Assembly: GCA_015680685.1 (NCBI GenBank)
Contig: MNCI01006861.1
Coordinates: 219,094-241,595, forward strand
Source of the DNA: Gnetum montanum
Lineage: Eukaryota; Streptophyta; Gnetopsida; Gnetales; Gnetaceae
Length of the DNA stretch: 22,502 nucleotides
Reading direction: 5' to 3'
Shown here: in pieces, positions 18,931 to 22,502 of the stretch
Layout: each line of letters starts with the position of its first letter
Numbering within the stretch: the first letter of the stretch is position 1
Notes under the pieces: generated by a model
Database searches by the model: none
The model's input: only the letters and a program-made list of their open reading frames with translations
Told to the model about the DNA's origin: nothing
Made by a program: the position numbers and the translations under genes

Positions 18931-19366
18931 TCCCAGTTTTAAGTCCTGGTAGACTGTCGTTGCTGGTTTTAAGTCTCAGCAGACCGTGGTCCCAGTTTAA
19001 AGTTTGGGCAGACCGAGAAGTGCTAGTTTTACGTCGCAACGGACAATGGAGTGTCTGATTTATGGTCTCAACAGACCGTGCTGAGGATGTCAGTTTTATG
19101 TCATGACCCAGGGACAAGTCTGTGCTGGTTTTACGTCTCAGCAGACGTCTACTTACCTGTGCCAGTTTAGCGTCATGGCGGACACGTGTAAAAGATTCCA
19201 GTTTTTCATCTTGGCGGACCTGTATAACATTGCTAGTTTTAGGTTGTAGCGGACGATTACAACTTGCCAGTTTAGCATCATGGTGGACGCATGCAAAGAA
19301 TGCTAGTTTTACGTCGTAGCGGACGGTCAGTGCCAGTTTAGCGTCGTAGCGGACGTTCAGTGCCAT
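18824..19366 (-). other. Open frame across the tandem array (doubtful coding)
   Basis: From the ATG at 19366 the minus strand stays open for about 180 codons. It repeats the peptide VRYDAKLA and variants (VRYDVKLA, VHHDAKLA, VRHDAKLA), and in other units reads the same DNA in another frame, giving LLRRKTS-like words. The openness probably reflects repetition of a stop-free unit. There is no similarity to a known protein. Confidence 0.25.
18931..19360 (-). repeat. Tandem array of about 13 units, 30-37 bp each, just 3' of pol
   Basis: Units start near 18931, 18961, 18991, 19021, 19052, 19088, 19123, 19160, 19197, 19231, 19265, 19301 and 19331. On the plus strand the core is TGCTAGTTTTACGTC or TGCCAGTTTAGCGTC, followed by a spacer and GCGGAC or CAGAC. 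The units are diverged; the cleanest 30-bp pair is 19301-19360. The array begins about 30 bp after the pol stop. Plant Ty3/gypsy elements, notably Tat relatives, are known to carry such arrays in the 3' UTR. Confidence 0.9.
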
Positions 19367-19392
19367 ACCTGCTGTCGACACCGTAGATGCTG

Positions 19393-20313
19393 TTAAATGT
19401 AGTACCGCTTCAAATACACATGATTTACAGGATTTGCTAGTTCATTGCCGTTGACGTCTGCTAACTTGAATGCTCTGTTGCTGTACATGTCTACCACTAA
19501 GAAAGGGCCTTCCCAGTTTGCAGAGAACTTGCCTACTAGTTCACGCACGGCCTTAAGCACAAGATCTCCTTTTTTGATCGGGCGTTGCTGAAGGTTATGA
19601 TGATGCTTCTGTCGTTGTTTGTCTTGATATCTTTCAATCGTGTCAAGAGCCTGTATCCGCTTTTCTTCGACTGAATCCAAATCTACGATTTGAGACTCGG
19701 TGTGTTGAGCCTCATTTATAACCGTGGAAAGGACCATTCTCAGAGAAGGGATTTGCAACTTGAGAGGCAGCACTACTTCAGACCCGTAAACCAGGCTATA
19801 GGGCGTACTACCCGTAGCTGTCCTACACGTAGTACGATACGCCCATAGCACATAGAGGATCTGTTCGTGCCACCGCCTTTTGTTGCCATCGAGCATTTTC
19901 TTGAGCAGATTGATAACTACCTTATTTGTTGCTTCAGCTTGACCATTCGCTTGCGGGTAATAGAGGGAGGAAAAGGACTGTCTAATGCCCAAGTTATCAT
20001 AGAAGGATTTGGTTTCTGCGCTACTGAACTGTGGCCCATTGTCGGTCACGATAGTCATCAGGAGACCAAATCTGGTTACTATATTGTCCAGGATAAAATG
20101 GCAAATCTTCTGAGATGTAATCTTTCGCAGGGGAACCGCCTCTACCCACTTCGTAAAATACTCAGTAGCGGTAATAATGAAGCTGTGACCTGCGGAGGAT
20201 TTTGGCGTGATCGGGCCTATGATGTTTAGTCCCCATCGTTGAAATGGCCATGTTATCTGTGTTGTATGTAATTCTGTGGGTGACACGTGTATAAGATTTG
20301 CGTGACGCTGACA
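19393..20313 (-). pseudogene. Integrase core and C-terminal domain
   Basis: Starts at CQRHANLIH, the last Cys of the HHCC zinc finger; the rest of the finger is missing. The core has WGLNIIGP, where Asn replaces the first catalytic Asp, then IVTDNGPQFSS (second Asp) and PQANGQAEATNK (Glu). Exactly 35 residues separate the last two, the DD35E spacing. The C-terminal part has KGDLVLKAVRE and NWEGPFLVVDM (GPF/Y module), and it ends at VYLKRYYI. In a live element this protein joins the DNA copy to the chromosome. The frame differs by one from the upstream pol frame. Confidence 0.92.
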
Positions 20314-20315
20314 CN

Positions 20316-20428
20316 TGAATTTCGCCGACTATCTGCTGTGCTTGGTTTTTGTCGATGCATGTCAACAGCACGCCATCAAAGGAGCGTCTACAAAGAGTGC
20401 ATTCTTCGATGATGACGTATTGCCTAGC
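20316..20428 (-). pseudogene. Pre-integrase segment truncated at the ambiguous base
   Basis: The frame continues after the TAG, reading ARQYVIIEECTLCRRSFDG and LLTCIDKNQAQQIVGEI, the conserved lead-in to the integrase zinc finger. It then stops abruptly at the N (20315), where the HHCC finger should begin. Confidence 0.8.
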
Positions 20429-20701
20429 CTACTTACGGATTGCGTCTTTCTGTGCGCGTGTCAATGCAGACGATAGCTCGTCCTGTAAAAGGTAAGTTTT
20501 AATGGCGTCGTACCATTCAGGTGTGCTTTCCTCGAGAAGAGAAGAGATTTGCGTCGTTTGAATGATAGGATCTATGCAGTTGGTAATCAATGCGGGGCAG
20601 GTGTCCAACAAATGTGCGGGCACGTTCAGAGCCAGTGTAGCTAGTGCGTCAGCCAGTGTGTTATCCGTGCGGGGCACGTGCTGGGCATCGATGGTCGCAA
20701 A
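20429..20701 (-). pseudogene. End of second RNase H and pol linker, after the in-frame TGA
   Basis: In the same frame as the RT segment. It begins shortly before HVPRTDNTLADALATLA, the C-terminal motif of the archaeal-type RNase H, with the last metal-binding Asp in LADAL. A divergent linker with SSLLEESTPEWYDAI follows, typical of the segment between RNase H and integrase in Tat elements. It ends at a TAG. Confidence 0.85.
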
Positions 20702-22414
20702 TCATCTCAGAAGATTTTTAGCCGTATCGCAGTAGGGCTGCAAATGTACAGCCTTGCAGGCGTAGACTCCTGTGATCTGATTTATGACAAGCATCGAATC
20801 GCCCCTAATTGCCAGGTGTTGAACATCGAGTTCACTGGCAGTTAGTAATCCCCTGAGGAGCCCCTCGTACTCTGCCACATTGTTTGTACATGGGAAGGTC
20901 AAGCAATAAGCATGGAGACGCACATCCTCAAGCGATAGTGTGATAACAGTGGCAGCACTGCCACCTCTAGCGGTTGAAGCACCGTCAAAGTACAACGTTG
21001 CTTCGGGGCCTGTCGAGACAAGGCTTAAACTATGTACATGTTCGTCAGGGAACTCTGGTTCGATGGTTGCTTGGTTGTTAATTGGTGACATTACTAACTT
21101 GTCAGCTATCGCTTGGCCTTTCGTAGACGATTGGCCAATATAATGCAGATCAAATTCTGCGATATTAGCCTTCCAGCGAGCGATCCTACTGCTCTCGTAT
21201 AAGTTATGTGTAATGGTCCTAAGGATGTTATTTTTACAAATGATGTTAACCTGGCTACGGAAAAGGTAATGTCTACAATTTTTGAGCGTAAAAACTAATG
21301 CTAGACAATTAAGCTCGACTTCATTATACCTCGTTTCATACACATATAGAGCATGGTTTAAGTAGTAGATGGGCACTTCCAACCCATCATCCCTTCTTTG
21401 ACAGAGCAATGCTGCTAACGCTACATCCAAAGTAGCGAGGTAAATGTAGAATGGTAAGTCCCTTTGTGGCGGGAAAACCGTTGGTAGATGTTGCAATTCT
21501 TGTTTCAAATTGTCAAACGCATGCTGGAAATCTTCCGTCCATTCGAAATTGACCCCCTTTTTGAGTAGGTGCTGCATAGGGTGCAGCTTATCGGTTAATC
21601 TCAAGATGAATCGACGTATGAACTGTAATCGCCCCTGTAACCCGCGTAATTGCTTGAGGTCTGTAGGAGGCATGAGCTCAACAATGGCTTTGACCTTGTC
21701 AGGGTCAACTCGTATGCCAGCTTCCGACACCACAAACCCTAGCATGCGTCCGGTTTTAACCCCGAATACGCACTTCTTTGGGTTAAGCCGGAGCTCGTAT
21801 TTGGAACATCTCTTGAGGACTAACTCCAAGTCTCCTGAATGATCTTCAGACCTTAAAGACTTCACAGCTATATCGTCTACGTAGTCATTCAGCTTTCCGA
21901 GGAGATAGTCGCTAAAGATGTATGTCATAGCCCGTTGATACGTTGCTCCGGTGTTCTTTAGACCAAAAGGCATCATAGTGTAACAGAAGGTGTTCCAAGG
22001 CGTCATGAACATTGTTGTCAATTGATGTTTTGGGTTAATTCGGATCTGATTATAACTTGAAAAACCGTCCATGAAAGAGAGCAGCGCATGCCCAGCTGTC
22101 GTGTCGACTAGTTGGTCGATACTCGGACGTGGGAAATTGTCCTTGATCGTTGCCTTATTCAAATTCCGGAAGTCTCTGCAGATGCGTATGCTTCCAGTCT
22201 TCTTTGGGACAACTACAATGTTAGACACCCAATCCGAGTAATCGACTGCGCGAATGAAACCAGCCTGATACAGTTTGATGATTTTAGTACGCACGGCCAG
22301 CGCGATCTCTGGCTTGATTTTGCGTGCCTTTTTTCTAACGGCCTTAACCTGCAGGTCTAGGATGATGTTATGTTGGATTAACCTGGGATCTAGTCCAGGC
22401 ATGTCCTTGTATGA
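20702..22414 (-). pseudogene. Reverse transcriptase and RNase H segment of pol
   Basis: Open from after the TGA at 22415 to the TGA at 20702. Counting from the Met at 22402 (566 residues): RT palm motifs VPKKTGSIRICRDFRNLNKA (about 65-84), LLSFMDGFSSYNQI with catalytic D112, MPFGLKNTGATYQRAM, YVDD (174-177) and LGFVVSEAGI. The first RNase H region (about 315-440) lacks the usual leading catalytic Asp and looks vestigial. The archaeal-type RNase H starts at ATLYFDGAS (D473), with NNVAEYEGLL (E511) and IRGDSMLVINQI (D535). Its last conserved Asp lies after the TGA stop. The Met at 22402 is internal to the family protein, not a true start. Confidence 0.93.
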
Positions 22415-22502
22415 TCATGCGAAGACGGTAATGTTGTCTTGCAGGACCTGTGTTATGGCATCATGCGTTTTCTGGTCTAATAAAGAACTGACTTTAAGCG
22501 CT

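Larger units (their letters stand above)
19393..22502 (-). pseudogene. pol of a Ty3/gypsy Tat-lineage retrotransposon (partial, inactivated)
   Basis: Domain order in element orientation: reverse transcriptase, first RNase H, archaeal-type second RNase H, linker, integrase. The second RNase H marks the Tat lineage (dual RNase H). The gene enters at the right window edge, so protease and gag are outside. Breaks are a TGA at 22417-22415, a TGA at 20704-20702, a TAG at 20431-20429, and a frame change with loss of the integrase zinc finger at about 20314-20316. The integrase also has Asn at the first catalytic Asp position. Pol would copy the element RNA to DNA and insert it in the nucleus; this copy cannot. 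Conserved motifs are otherwise intact, so decay is moderate. Confidence 0.93.

Noticed and set aside
18931-19360. CRISPR-like array
   Set aside because: Repeat and spacer lengths vary, the repeats are diverged, and the array sits in a plant retrotransposon 3' UTR with no cas genes. It is an ordinary tandem array.
20940-22360. Plus-strand open frames opposite reverse transcriptase
   Set aside because: Antisense shadows of conserved pol coding sequence, with no domain on the plus strand.

Overview
The window is nuclear DNA from a land plant. It carries one multi-exon gene for a chloroplast-type biosynthetic threonine dehydratase with GT..AG introns, a LINE remnant inside an intron, and two Ty3/gypsy LTR retrotransposon relics. 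The species cannot be named from this sequence. The long AT-rich intergenic DNA, heavy retrotransposon load and 2.2 kb intron suggest a large, repeat-rich genome.

Layout. Positions 1-3332 are AT-rich non-coding DNA with short tandem duplications and hairpins; no gene is visible. Positions 3333-9242 (minus strand) hold a complete threonine dehydratase gene. Its nine coding exons give about 649 residues: transit peptide, PLP catalytic core and two C-terminal ACT-like regulatory segments. Intron 3 carries a 3'-truncated LINE on the plus strand and a second LINE 3' tail on the minus strand. About 190 bp upstream of the start codon, a 54-codon ORF of unknown origin (9434-9598, minus) lies in the presumed leader or promoter region.

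Positions of roughly 9700-14200 (plus strand) are a decayed Ty3/gypsy element. It has an LTR-like region with a 121-bp tandem duplication, a decayed tRNA-Asp-type primer binding site at 10671, and a gag-protease reading frame. That frame stays in one register for about 2.9 kb but is broken by many stop codons. No reverse transcriptase or integrase follows, so it looks like a gag-pro-only or internally deleted element. Positions 14200-16383 are AT-rich, with a pyrimidine-rich tract and direct repeats, and contain no gene.

From about 16384 the base composition changes sharply. The rest of the window is the 3' part of a second Ty3/gypsy element on the minus strand, of the Tat (dual RNase H) type. 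Read in its own direction from the right edge, it contains reverse transcriptase, a vestigial RNase H, a second archaeal-type RNase H, integrase, a 13-copy tandem array, a long 3' untranslated region, and a putative 3' LTR with a TATA box and a cluster of GCGT palindromes. Its gag, protease and 5' LTR lie outside the window. It is dead: three in-frame stops, loss of the integrase zinc finger at an ambiguous base, and Asn in place of the first catalytic Asp.

Only the threonine dehydratase gene looks functional. It would make 2-oxobutanoate for isoleucine synthesis in plastids. The surrounding mobile elements appear to be inactive relics.
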